64,000 nt of DNA from an uncultured Erythrobacter sp. GTDB lineage: Bacteria > Pseudomonadota > Alphaproteobacteria > Sphingomonadales > Sphingomonadaceae. Below are positions 53,569 through 61,381 of this stretch, one piece after another. The translations under genes and the position numbers were made by a program. The DNA lies in contig CANLVN010000001.1 in NCBI GenBank assembly GCA_947494705.1, forward strand, positions 1 to 64,000. The letters are read 5' to 3'. How positions within the stretch are numbered: the first letter of the stretch is position 1; each line of letters starts with the position of its first letter. The notes beneath the pieces were generated by a model. It searched no databases. It worked only from the letters and a program-made list of their open reading frames with translations, and was not told where the DNA came from.

Positions 53569-56457
53569 CTATTCAACTAGTGCGAGCGGTGCCCAAATTG
53601 CCGGATGCGCGGCCTGCGGAGCATCGCTCGCAATCAGCGCCAACTGCGCGCGGCGCAGGGCTTCGTCGCGTGCGAGTCCGCTAGCCGCGCCGGCAACGGT
53701 GTCGACGCTCAACCGTGCTGCCGCATCATCGCGCAACGGCCAGTGCGTCACCAGTAGCGAACGCGCACCGGCTTGCGAGAAAGCGGTGGCGAGGCCGGAG
53801 AATGGCGGCGCGATTTGTGAAGACCCGCTCGCACTGTTGCACGCCGACAGGATAACCCAATCGGCATCGAGGCTGAGCCGTGCAATCTCGCTTGCGCCTA
53901 ACAGGCCATCCTCCCCATTCTCTCCTGCGCCGCCAAGAAGCAGGCTGGGCTCCCAGAGCCCGTCGATCTCGCCCGCGATCAGGCCATGAGTTGCAAATGC
54001 GATAATTGAACGGTTGCTCAAGTCGGCGCGCTTGAACGCTGCTTCAGACGCCGATGGGCCTATCAGGAACAGGGGATCGGTTGTGCGCAACGCCTCGGCA
54101 ATGGCTCGCAATTCGCCCTCGGCCTGAGGCAGGAAGGCCAACTCCTCGATCGCGGAAATTGACGGCTCGCCGGCGCGGAACAGGACGGCGTTGTCTGACA
54201 CCTTTCCCGAAGCGCCCGGAGGCGTGACACCGCCGATACCTGCGAAACTGGTTCGGTCGCTGGTCGCGCGCTCGGGTCGCGCCAAAGCCTGAAGATTACC
54301 GAGTGTGCGCAAACTTGCGCTGCGCAATAACCACGGGGCATCGGCTAGCGCGCCGTCATGCCTGCGCGTCGTAAGCGCGGCGAGCGGCACACTCGCGAGC
54401 TTCGATCCGCCATATACCGTGATGCGTCGCTCCGTCGGGTCCTCGTTACCGAACAGCGCGCGATAGAGCCCGTAGGCGGCTTCAAGCGGATAGTCGCCGC
54501 CGCCCCGGCTTTCGAGCGCCGCGCGCAGATCCGCGACCTGTTGGTCGATCGCGAGGCTCGACATTTCGGCCACCTGGACCCCGCCGTTGGCGCGCACATG
54601 CAGCGCCCAGCTCGTGTCCGCGCCTTCAACCAGCAGGACGAGACGCTCGTCCTGCGAGAGCCCAGCTCTCAGCTCATCAAGCGCGATCGGCTCGGGCCGG
54701 AAGCGTGCAAGCCACTCGCCATGGGCCTCATTCAATTCCGCAGCCAACGATGCCTTTCGTGCAGCCCGGCTCTCCAATTCGGCAGTCAGCTCTGCCGCAA
54801 GCGCGTCATCTCCACTGCTCACCGCAAAAGCGCGATGCTGCGAGACGCGCGTTTCCTCGCGTGCTGCTTCACGGAAAGCGAGGTAGAGTGCCGCGGCTTC
54901 GCCTGTCTCGGCATCTTCGCTTTGCTCACCGCCCACCCGGCTTTCGATGCCGAGCGAGAGGCTGGAAATATTCGCGAGCTGCGCCGCCTCTATGGCGCGT
55001 TCGTCATCCTTCTCAGCAAGTGCCATGCGCATATAGAGAATTGCAGCGCGAGCATTTGCGCGCGCCTCGCCCGAACGCTCGCTCTCACTGCGCGACAGGT
55101 CGGTGAGCCGCTCGCGCAACCGGGAGAGCGCGGAGTCGGCCATCGGCCAGTATTGGTCGGCCCCCTGCCCTTCGGCCTGACGCAGGCGCGCGAGCAGCAA
55201 TTCGCCTTCGATCCTCTGGCGATTCTCGGGAATGAGCGTCTCGACGAGCACTGCGACCCACTTTTCGGCAATTGGCAGAGCTTCGTCGGTCCGCCCCAGC
55301 TGCTCGAGCGCGCGGGCACGCAGAAGGTGGGTCCCGACGCGCATCGGGTGAATTTCGCGCAACCCTTCGTCGACTTCGGCGATTGCTGCGTCGCTATGGG
55401 CAAAGAATGCGTCCCAGTCTCCGGCGCTCATGTGAACCCGGGCGATTTCATTCTGCACGCGCGCGATATTTTCGGAGCCGACGACGTTGCGATTCTCTTC
55501 GAATATCCGCAGCGCTTCACGATGGAGCGGCAGGGCCGCCATTGCGTCCCCGGTCGCGGCTAGCGAAGTCGCTAGTAGGCTGAGGCTTGCGGCGGTCCAC
55601 GGACTGTCCTCGCCATTTGTGACGCGGCGGATATCGACCGCTTGGCGGCTCATCTCGATTGCCTGTTCGTGCAAGCCGATGTCGGCCAGCACCAACGCCA
55701 GGTTGTGACTGACTGTCCCGTAGGCCTGGTGTTCGGTTCCTAGCTCCCGGCGCGCGAAGGCTTCCGCCCCGCGCAGCACGCCAAGCGCTTCGGTATCGCG
55801 CCCACTGTCGTCGAGAACCGCGCCAAGCCCCTCGATCCGCTGCACGATCAGGTCGGGCCGGTCAGGGGTCAGTTCCGCCTGCTCGCCGGCGACTTTGCGG
55901 AATAGCGGGAGCGCGTCCTCGTACCGTCCCTGACTGAAAAGGACATTGCCGAGGCTGAACATTGAAGAGGCGACATCGGCATGGTTGTCGCCGTAAAGTT
56001 CGGTGCGAATTGCCAGCGCTTCGCGCAACGCCGCTTCGGCCTGGGGCAGGCGCTTGAGCGCGCGATTAACTACGCCTTGGTTCGTGAGCATCTCCGCCTG
56101 CTTGTCGCGGCGTTCAGGAATTGTGGCCCAGATTTCGCCTGCGCGTTCGAACCACTCGACCGATTCCTCGTATTGCTGGCCTGCGAAATAGGCTGTGCCA
56201 ACCAGGGTCGCAGCATCTGCACGATGGGTCGGCCCTAGTCCCGGCGACGCAAGGACCTGCTCGTGAAAGGCAAGCAGCCCGGCAAGCGAACCCTCCGGGT
56301 CGGCGCGCAGATCGCGCGCAGTCCATTCCTCGATCAGCGCTTCGGCCGTCGCAACATCAAGCTCAGGTTGTGGGTCATCCTGCGCGGCCGCACATGGCGT
56401 TGCGACTGCCAACAGAACGGAAGTCGAGAATGTAGCCAGAGCCTTGAGTCGCACCAT
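53569..56457 (-). CDS. Secreted TPR-CHAT protein (putative caspase-like protease)
   Basis: A 962-residue protein. The start MVRLKALATFSTSVLLAVAT is a signal peptide. Residues about 40-450 are tetratricopeptide repeats (for example GTAYFAGQQYEESVEWFERA and ALREALAIRTELYGDNHADV). A helical linker follows, and the C-terminal CHAT domain from about residue 650 carries the catalytic dyad in IIAFATHGLI (H824) and VILSACNSASG (C873). CHAT domains cut proteins or act in bacterial defence and stress; this one is exported, which is unusual for a defence role. No partner effector is visible next to it. Confidence 0.85.
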   Translation of the reverse strand: MVRLKALATFSTSVLLAVATPCAAAQDDPQPELDVATAEALIEEWTARDLRADPEGSLAGLLAFHEQVLASPGLGPTHRADAATLVGTAYFAGQQYEESVEWFERAGEIWATIPERRDKQAEMLTNQGVVNRALKRLPQAEAALREALAIRTELYGDNHADVASSMFSLGNVLFSQGRYEDALPLFRKVAGEQAELTPDRPDLIVQRIEGLGAVLDDSGRDTEALGVLRGAEAFARRELGTEHQAYGTVSHNLALVLADIGLHEQAIEMSRQAVDIRRVTNGEDSPWTAASLSLLATSLAATGDAMAALPLHREALRIFEENRNVVGSENIARVQNEIARVHMSAGDWDAFFAHSDAAIAEVDEGLREIHPMRVGTHLLRARALEQLGRTDEALPIAEKWVAVLVETLIPENRQRIEGELLLARLRQAEGQGADQYWPMADSALSRLRERLTDLSRSESERSGEARANARAAILYMRMALAEKDDERAIEAAQLANISSLSLGIESRVGGEQSEDAETGEAAALYLAFREAAREETRVSQHRAFAVSSGDDALAAELTAELESRAARKASLAAELNEAHGEWLARFRPEPIALDELRAGLSQDERLVLLVEGADTSWALHVRANGGVQVAEMSSLAIDQQVADLRAALESRGGGDYPLEAAYGLYRALFGNEDPTERRITVYGGSKLASVPLAALTTRRHDGALADAPWLLRSASLRTLGNLQALARPERATSDRTSFAGIGGVTPPGASGKVSDNAVLFRAGEPSISAIEELAFLPQAEGELRAIAEALRTTDPLFLIGPSASEAAFKRADLSNRSIIAFATHGLIAGEIDGLWEPSLLLGGAGENGEDGLLGASEIARLSLDADWVILSACNSASGSSQIAPPFSGLATAFSQAGARSLLVTHWPLRDDAAARLSVDTVAGAASGLARDEALRRAQLALIASDAPQAAHPAIWAPLALVE

Positions 56458-56552
56458 CAATTTTACCCCCTGCGCGGAACGCGCTCGGGATATGGCATAA
56501 ACGTCAGGCGCGTGGCAATCGCACACGACCCTGTAGGCCCCGTGCAAAAAGA

Positions 56553-56582
56553 AAGGCCCGGCTCTCCCCAGAGCCGGGCCTT
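56553..56582 (-). terminator. Rho-independent terminator of the acyl-CoA dehydrogenase gene
   Basis: AAGGCCCGGCTCT and AGAGCCGGGCCTT form a perfect 13-bp stem with a 4-base loop. On the minus strand it is followed by TTTCTTTTT, giving a strong intrinsic terminator 24 bases after the stop of the acyl-CoA dehydrogenase gene. Confidence 0.9.
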
Positions 56583-56605
56583 CTCGGTGACGAACTATTG
56601 ATACC

Positions 56606-58411
56606 TTATGCGGCGGTTGCAAAGGCCTCTTCAGGCAAGGCCATCATGTTGTCGCTGCCCGCTTCGAGCTTGCGACGCAGCGCGCCGGCATCTGGCAGAA
56701 AACGCTCTGCATAATAAGCCGCGCCGGTCATCTTGGCTTCGTAAAAGGCCTTGTCCGAGGGCTCGCCCTTAAGCGCGGCGTCCGCGACCTTCGCCATCCG
56801 CAACCAGAAGAAGCCGAGGGTCACGATACCCATGATATGCATGTAGTGATGGGCGCCGGCCCCAAGGTGATTGGGGTTGGCCATCGCGTTCTGCATGAAC
56901 CACATGGTAGCCGCCTTCTGCTCACCCAATGCAGCTTCCAGCTTGGTCGCAATGTCGGCCAGTGCCTCGTTCTCCTTGGCGTCGGCAATCTCGTCGTCGA
57001 TCATCTTGAAGAAAGCCTGCACTGCGCGCCCGCCCTTGCTGGCGAGCTTGCGTCCGCACAGGTCCATCGCCTGCACGCCGTTGGTGCCTTCGTAGATCAT
57101 CGCGATGCGGCTATCGCGTACGAATTGCTCCATGCCCCATTCCTTGACGTAGCCGTGGCCACCATAGACCTGCTGCATGTTGTTCGCGATGTCGTAGCCC
57201 TTGTCGGTGCCATATCCTTTGATGACCGGGGTCATCAGGCCGATCAGGTCGTCGGCGAGCTGGCGCTCTTCCTCAGTCTGGGCCTTGTGGGTCAGGTCGA
57301 CCTGGAGCGCACCCCAAAGATAGAATGCGCGCATGCCTTCGTTGAAGACCTTTGCATCCATCAGCATTCGGCGCACGTCCGGGTGGACGAAGATCGGGTC
57401 AGCCTTGGCTTCGGGCTCAGCCGCGCCGGTGAGTGCGCGTCCCTGCCGGCGGTCCAGCGCATAGGTCACGGCGTTCTGATAGCTGACCTCTGCCTGTGCG
57501 AGTCCCTGAATGCCGACGCCGAGACGAGCGGCATTCATCATGATGAACATGGCGGCCAGGCCCCTATTCTCTTCGCCGACCATGTAGCCGGTAGCCTCGT
57601 CGTAGTTGAGGACGCAGGTGGCGTTGCCGTGGATTCCCATCTTCTTCTCGATCGAGCCGCAGGTAACACCATTGCGCTCGCCCGGTTCACCGTTCTCATC
57701 GAGAATGAATTTGGGCACGATGAACAGCGATATCCCCTTGGAGCTGTCGGGCGCGCCCGGAGTTTTCGCGAGGACCAGGTGAATGATGTTGCTGGTCAGG
57801 TCATGCTCGCCAGCGGAGATGAAAATCTTGGTGCCAGTGATCTTGTAGGAGCCATCATCCTGCGGCTCAGCCTTGGTGCGGATCATACCCAGATCGGTGC
57901 CACAATGCGGCTCGGTCAGGTTCATCGTGCCAGACCATTCGCCGCTGATCATTTTGGGAAGGTAGGTATCCTTCTGCTGCTGCGAACCCGCAGCCTCAAT
58001 CGCGGCCGAAGCGCCGTTGGTAAGGCCGGGATACATGCCGAACGCCTGATTGGCGGTAGCAGTAAACTCCTCCATCAGCATGCCAAGGACATGCGGGAGG
58101 CCCTGACCGCCGAACTCTTCGGGTTTGGACAAGGTCCCCCAACCGCCTTCGACATAGGCCTCGTAGGCTTCCTTGAACCCGTCGGGCGTGGTGACGGAGC
58201 CATCGTCATGACGCGTGCAGCCCTGCTCGTCGCCAATCTGGTTGATGGGCGCAAGCACTTCGCCAGCGAACTTTCCCGCCTCGTTGACGATCGCATCGAT
58301 CATGTCGGGCGTCGCATTTTCGAAGCCGGGAAGGTTGCCGTAACTGGCGAGGTCGAGCATTTCGTTGATGACGAAGCGGGCATCGCGGGTGGGGGCTGTG
58401 TAGGTTGGCAT
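56606..58411 (-). CDS. Acyl-CoA dehydrogenase, long (DmdC-like)
   Basis: A 601-residue FAD-dependent acyl-CoA dehydrogenase. It starts MPTYTAPTRDARFVINEMLD and contains NLTEPHCGTDLGMIRTKAEP, GTKIFISAGEHDLTSNIIH and MQQVYGGHGYVKEWGMEQFV, the catalytic and FAD regions of the family. The extended C-terminal helical domain distinguishes it from 380-residue short-chain enzymes and points to the DmdC/3-methylmercaptopropionyl-CoA dehydrogenase-like group or a long-chain enzyme. The substrate is not determined. A MerR gene lies just upstream. Confidence 0.88.
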   Translation of the reverse strand: MPTYTAPTRDARFVINEMLDLASYGNLPGFENATPDMIDAIVNEAGKFAGEVLAPINQIGDEQGCTRHDDGSVTTPDGFKEAYEAYVEGGWGTLSKPEEFGGQGLPHVLGMLMEEFTATANQAFGMYPGLTNGASAAIEAAGSQQQKDTYLPKMISGEWSGTMNLTEPHCGTDLGMIRTKAEPQDDGSYKITGTKIFISAGEHDLTSNIIHLVLAKTPGAPDSSKGISLFIVPKFILDENGEPGERNGVTCGSIEKKMGIHGNATCVLNYDEATGYMVGEENRGLAAMFIMMNAARLGVGIQGLAQAEVSYQNAVTYALDRRQGRALTGAAEPEAKADPIFVHPDVRRMLMDAKVFNEGMRAFYLWGALQVDLTHKAQTEEERQLADDLIGLMTPVIKGYGTDKGYDIANNMQQVYGGHGYVKEWGMEQFVRDSRIAMIYEGTNGVQAMDLCGRKLASKGGRAVQAFFKMIDDEIADAKENEALADIATKLEAALGEQKAATMWFMQNAMANPNHLGAGAHHYMHIMGIVTLGFFWLRMAKVADAALKGEPSDKAFYEAKMTGAAYYAERFLPDAGALRRKLEAGSDNMMALPEEAFATAA

Positions 58412-58457
58412 TGTTGATCTCTTTGATTGTATTCGGGTTATTAAGAGAGAAGTTGGG

Positions 58458-58943
58458 TCAGGCGCGATCGATCTCTTCGATGTCGGCCACGAATTGGGTC
58501 AGTTCCTTGATCGAACTGTCGATGTCGGCGCGCTGCGCTTTCAATTTGGCGATATGCGCGCGGCATTTCTCGATCGTGACGCGACGTTGTTCAACGCGGC
58601 CATCGTCAAGGTCGTACAGATCGATCATTTCGCGAATTTCGGTGAGGCTGAAACCGACATTCTTGGCCCGCATGATCCAGGCCAGACGCGCTCGATCACG
58701 CTTGGAGTAGACCCGCGTCAATCCGACGCGGGCCGGGCTGATAAGCCCTTCGTCCTCGTAAAAGCGCAGGGCGCGAGCGGTGCAGCCGAACTCGCTGGTA
58801 AGATCGGAAATGGTGAATTGCTCGCGGTGAAGCTTGTCGGGCCGATCGAGATGCGCACCGTTGCGGCGCGGCGCGTCCTCTTTGGATTTGCCTTCGGCTT
58901 TGGACGGACCACGGTCGGGCGAAGAGTTGGGTGCGGTAGCCAT
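58458..58943 (-). CDS. MerR-family transcriptional regulator
   Basis: A 161-residue regulator. A charged N-terminal tail precedes the MerR helix-turn-helix (FTISDLTSEFGCTARALRFY, EDEGLISPARVG), a wing (TRVYSKRDRARLAWIMRAK) and a dimer coiled coil ending in ...KLKAQRADIDSSIKEL. It resembles the fatty-acid or leucine catabolism (LiuR-like) regulators, which control acyl-CoA genes, matching the downstream acyl-CoA dehydrogenase. The metal-binding cysteines of heavy-metal MerR are absent. Confidence 0.85.
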   Translation of the reverse strand: MATAPNSSPDRGPSKAEGKSKEDAPRRNGAHLDRPDKLHREQFTISDLTSEFGCTARALRFYEDEGLISPARVGLTRVYSKRDRARLAWIMRAKNVGFSLTEIREMIDLYDLDDGRVEQRRVTIEKCRAHIAKLKAQRADIDSSIKELTQFVADIEEIDRA

Positions 58944-59003
58944 GGAACTGATCTACCTTCCCTTTACGTTAGCGTCAAGTTTTGCCCTAGTGGCGCGCTA
59001 TGG

Positions 59004-59402
59004 CTATTCGATCCTACTCAAAGCACGTGCATCATCAGCCGACAGCTCCAGCTTTCGGTAGAAGCAGGATCTTTCACCGGTATGGCAGGTTGGGCCATCC
59101 GGCCGCGCATGGATCACCAGAGCGTCCTGGTCGCAATCGACCCTGATCTCGACCACGTTCAGAAAATTCTGCGAGGTTTCGCCTTTGAGCCACAGCTCGT
59201 TTCTTGAACGCGACCAGAAATGCACCCTACCGCTCGCACGCGTCCGCTCGAGTGCCTCTTCATTCATGTAGGCAACCACCAGGACCTCTAGCGATTCGTG
59301 ATCGACAACCACTGCGGTCAGGAGGCCCGAGGGATCATATTTCGGCGCGAAGCGTCTGCCCTCCTCGCGCTCTGCGGTCGAAAGCGGTGATTGATCAGAC
59401 AA
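59004..59402 (-). CDS. hisI: Phosphoribosyl-AMP cyclohydrolase
   Basis: A 132-residue enzyme of histidine biosynthesis, opening the ring of PR-AMP. The zinc and substrate motifs are present: [49 protein letters not shown] and [17 protein letters not shown] start at 59402 is preferred because it is preceded by GGGAGACGAAT and gives the usual HisI length; an in-frame ATG at 59591 would add 63 residues of unrelated sequence. Confidence 0.9.
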   Translation of the reverse strand: MSDQSPLSTAEREEGRRFAPKYDPSGLLTAVVVDHESLEVLVVAYMNEEALERTRASGRVHFWSRSRNELWLKGETSQNFLNVVEIRVDCDQDALVIHARPDGPTCHTGERSCFYRKLELSADDARALSRIE

Positions 59403-59589
59403 AATTCGTCTCCCGAATTGACGTTGGTGCACCAGAACATCGGCAGACGGTTCGCGGTGCGCGACAGTTTGTTGCACGATAACAACAGATGCAGACTTAA
59501 ATCCATCGAAAGTGCTGTTTGTGCTTTCGCTGCGCCAGCTTGGATGGAACAACGCGGCTATCGGGTGCTTCGGCACCTGTCCACCGGAC

Positions 59590-59792
59590 ACACGGCAACT
59601 TCTAGATTGCCAGGTTCAGGGGGTGATCGATCAGAGCCAGCAGCGGGGTGCTGGAGTGGTCGGTTGAACGAAAGAGGGACGAGGTCCTGATGACGAAGTT
59701 AGGGGGTCGTCATCTGAGCTCTTTAGAGCGGACCTAAACCGTTTCGTCACGTGGCGCCCGGGGTCTTAACGGACCTCGGGCGTTTCGGTTTC
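59590..59792 (+). ncRNA. Candidate structured RNA with terminator
   Basis: This lies in a 390-base gap with no gene (59403-59792); 59403 to about 59590 shows nothing beyond the hisI leader. On the plus strand CCAGCA/TGCTGG forms a hairpin (59637-59654). Next, AGGTCC (59682-59687) pairs with GGACCT (59730-59735) and encloses GATGACGA/TCGTCATC (59689-59714) and GCTC/GAGC (59718-59729), a three-way junction. ACGAAA/TTTCGT (59668-59747) encloses that junction. The stretch ends in an 11-bp hairpin (59755-59782) followed by TTTCGGTTT, a probable intrinsic terminator. Family and 5' end are unknown. Confidence 0.5.
59755..59790 (+). terminator. Intrinsic terminator of the candidate RNA
   Basis: CGCCCGGGGTC and GGACCTCGGGCG pair as an 11-bp stem with one G-U pair and a 6-base loop, followed by TTTCGGTTT on the plus strand. 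It lies just beyond the comF stop, which reads the other way, so it more likely serves a plus-strand transcript. Confidence 0.6.
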
Positions 59793-60569
59793 CTAAGCTG
59801 AAACGGCTTTCTGTTTTTCTCTAGCACTCATCGGCAAAGCGCGCGCAAAACAGGCGATCCTGACGCTGGACGCGCCTGCCCCTACAAGAGCGCGCACACA
59901 GGCATCGCTGGTCGCACCGCTGGTCAAAACGTCGTCCACAAGCACGACCTCGCGCCCTGCCACACGCGCAGCGGCACCGGCGCGAATTGCAATCGCGCCA
60001 TCAAGGGCACGCCGCCTTTCTTCACTGCCTAGCCCTCCAAGGCTCGGCGTGCGCTTGCTCCGCCGGAGTCCGTCGACCAACAGTTCGCCTTTGCCAGCCT
60101 TCGCTAGTTCACGCGCGAGCAGTGCTGATTGATTGAAACCACGTTGCCACAGCCGCAGGCGATGAAGCGGAACGGGGATAAGCAAGGGCGGCTTGGACCC
60201 GAAATCCGGCATTTTCGCCGACATCAGTCGAGCCAGCAGCGGCGCGAGCGCGATCTTGCCTCCGTGTTTGAAGGCCATGACCAGCTTGCTCGATGCGTCG
60301 TCGTAAAGTGTCGCGGCGATGATACCGGAATGAAGCGGCGGGTTGTCGTGACAGGCAAAACAATCGCCTGCGCGCGCCGCCTCAACGCTTCCCATCGGAC
60401 GCTGGCAGCTCGAGCATGCCGGGTCGCCCGGCACTTCGAGCTCGCTCCAGCAATCGACGCACAAGCCGCCTTGCGCAGCAATGGCATCGCCGCAAAGCGG
60501 GCAGCGCGGCGGGTAGACAAGATCGATAACCGGCCGAAGCCCCTGCGCGATGTCCGCCCGCCAATCCAT
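59793..60569 (-). CDS. comF: ComF family protein (phosphoribosyltransferase fold)
   Basis: A 258-residue protein. N-terminal zinc motifs CPLCGD, CVDCW, CSSC and CFAC are followed by a PRTase-type fold with PVPLHRLRLWQRGFNQSALL and the PRPP loop VVLVDDVLTSGATSDACVRA. ComF proteins function in DNA uptake or transport of transforming DNA in some bacteria and are widespread otherwise. The ATG at 60569 is preferred to the start at 60605, which adds 12 residues before the conserved region. It is divergent from the methyltransferase gene. Confidence 0.85.
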   Translation of the reverse strand: MDWRADIAQGLRPVIDLVYPPRCPLCGDAIAAQGGLCVDCWSELEVPGDPACSSCQRPMGSVEAARAGDCFACHDNPPLHSGIIAATLYDDASSKLVMAFKHGGKIALAPLLARLMSAKMPDFGSKPPLLIPVPLHRLRLWQRGFNQSALLARELAKAGKGELLVDGLRRSKRTPSLGGLGSEERRRALDGAIAIRAGAAARVAGREVVLVDDVLTSGATSDACVRALVGAGASSVRIACFARALPMSAREKQKAVSA

Positions 60570-60625
60570 GAGCGCCAGTCTGCACCTCTTGCATCGAACT
60601 GGCAAGCGCGGCAGGGCGTGCGCCC

Positions 60626-61381
60626 ATGAGCCAAACGCAGGTACCCCGCATCTTTGAACGCAGCCACGCGAGTGCGAAATGGGCTCGCGCTCGCGGCCGC
60701 CAGCAAGCTGATGACGCGGCGAACTACCTTGCGCAGACCATCGCCGAGGACATCGCAGAGCGGCTCGAATTCATGCAGTTGGAAGTGGGCAAGGCATTGC
60801 TAGTCGGCGACATCGGAGGGCACTTGCAGGCGGCTCTGCACGCCGCCGGATGGGACGGGGCGATCGGTAATCTGGGCGAATTCGAGGAAGAGCAACCGGG
60901 CCCTCAAGACGCTTTCGACCTGGTGGTGCACATGCTTGGACTCGGCATGGTCAATGACCTTCCAGGAGCGCTGATCCATGCCCGCAATTCCTTACGGGAA
61001 GACGGGCTCTTCATCGCCGCCTTTCCCGGAGCCGGATCGTTGCCTGCCCTGCGCCGGATTGTTCTGGCCGCCGATGGCGACCGGCCTGCTGCTCGCATCC
61101 ACCCCCAGATCGACAACCGCGCCGGCACTGGCCTGCTTCAGCGGGCGCTGTTCAAGCGGCAGGTGGTCGACAGCTTTCCGATCGAAGTCCGCTTCTCCTC
61201 GCTCGAGCGCCTCGTCGAGGACCTGCGCGACCATGGTCTGACGGCATCGCTGTCCAGCCCCGCCCCGCCGCTTACCCGCGAATGGCTATCCCGCGCACGC
61301 GCCGAATTCGATGCCATGCGGGAAGAGGACGGCAAAGTCACCGAGCGCTTCGAAATCCTCGTCCTGACTGGCTGGCGCTAG
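60626..61381 (+). CDS. SAM-dependent methyltransferase, BioC/NDUFAF5-like
   Basis: A 251-residue protein. Its start MSQTQVPRIFERSHASAKWA resembles NDUFAF5-type methyltransferases. The SAM-binding motif is degenerate (ALLVGDIGGHLQAAL), but DAFDLVVHMLGLGMVNDLPG, LREDGLFIAAFPGAGSLPAL and the C-terminal segment fit the family. Mitochondrial NDUFAF5 hydroxylates a complex I subunit, so function is unsettled. It converges on ppdK and overlaps its end by four bases. Confidence 0.75.
   Translation: MSQTQVPRIFERSHASAKWARARGRQQADDAANYLAQTIAEDIAERLEFMQLEVGKALLVGDIGGHLQAALHAAGWDGAIGNLGEFEEEQPGPQDAFDLVVHMLGLGMVNDLPGALIHARNSLREDGLFIAAFPGAGSLPALRRIVLAADGDRPAARIHPQIDNRAGTGLLQRALFKRQVVDSFPIEVRFSSLERLVEDLRDHGLTASLSSPAPPLTREWLSRARAEFDAMREEDGKVTERFEILVLTGWR

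Noticed and set aside
56837..58417. 526-codon plus-strand open frame.
   Set aside because: It is antisense to the acyl-CoA dehydrogenase gene, which has clear motifs; high GC makes long antisense frames common.
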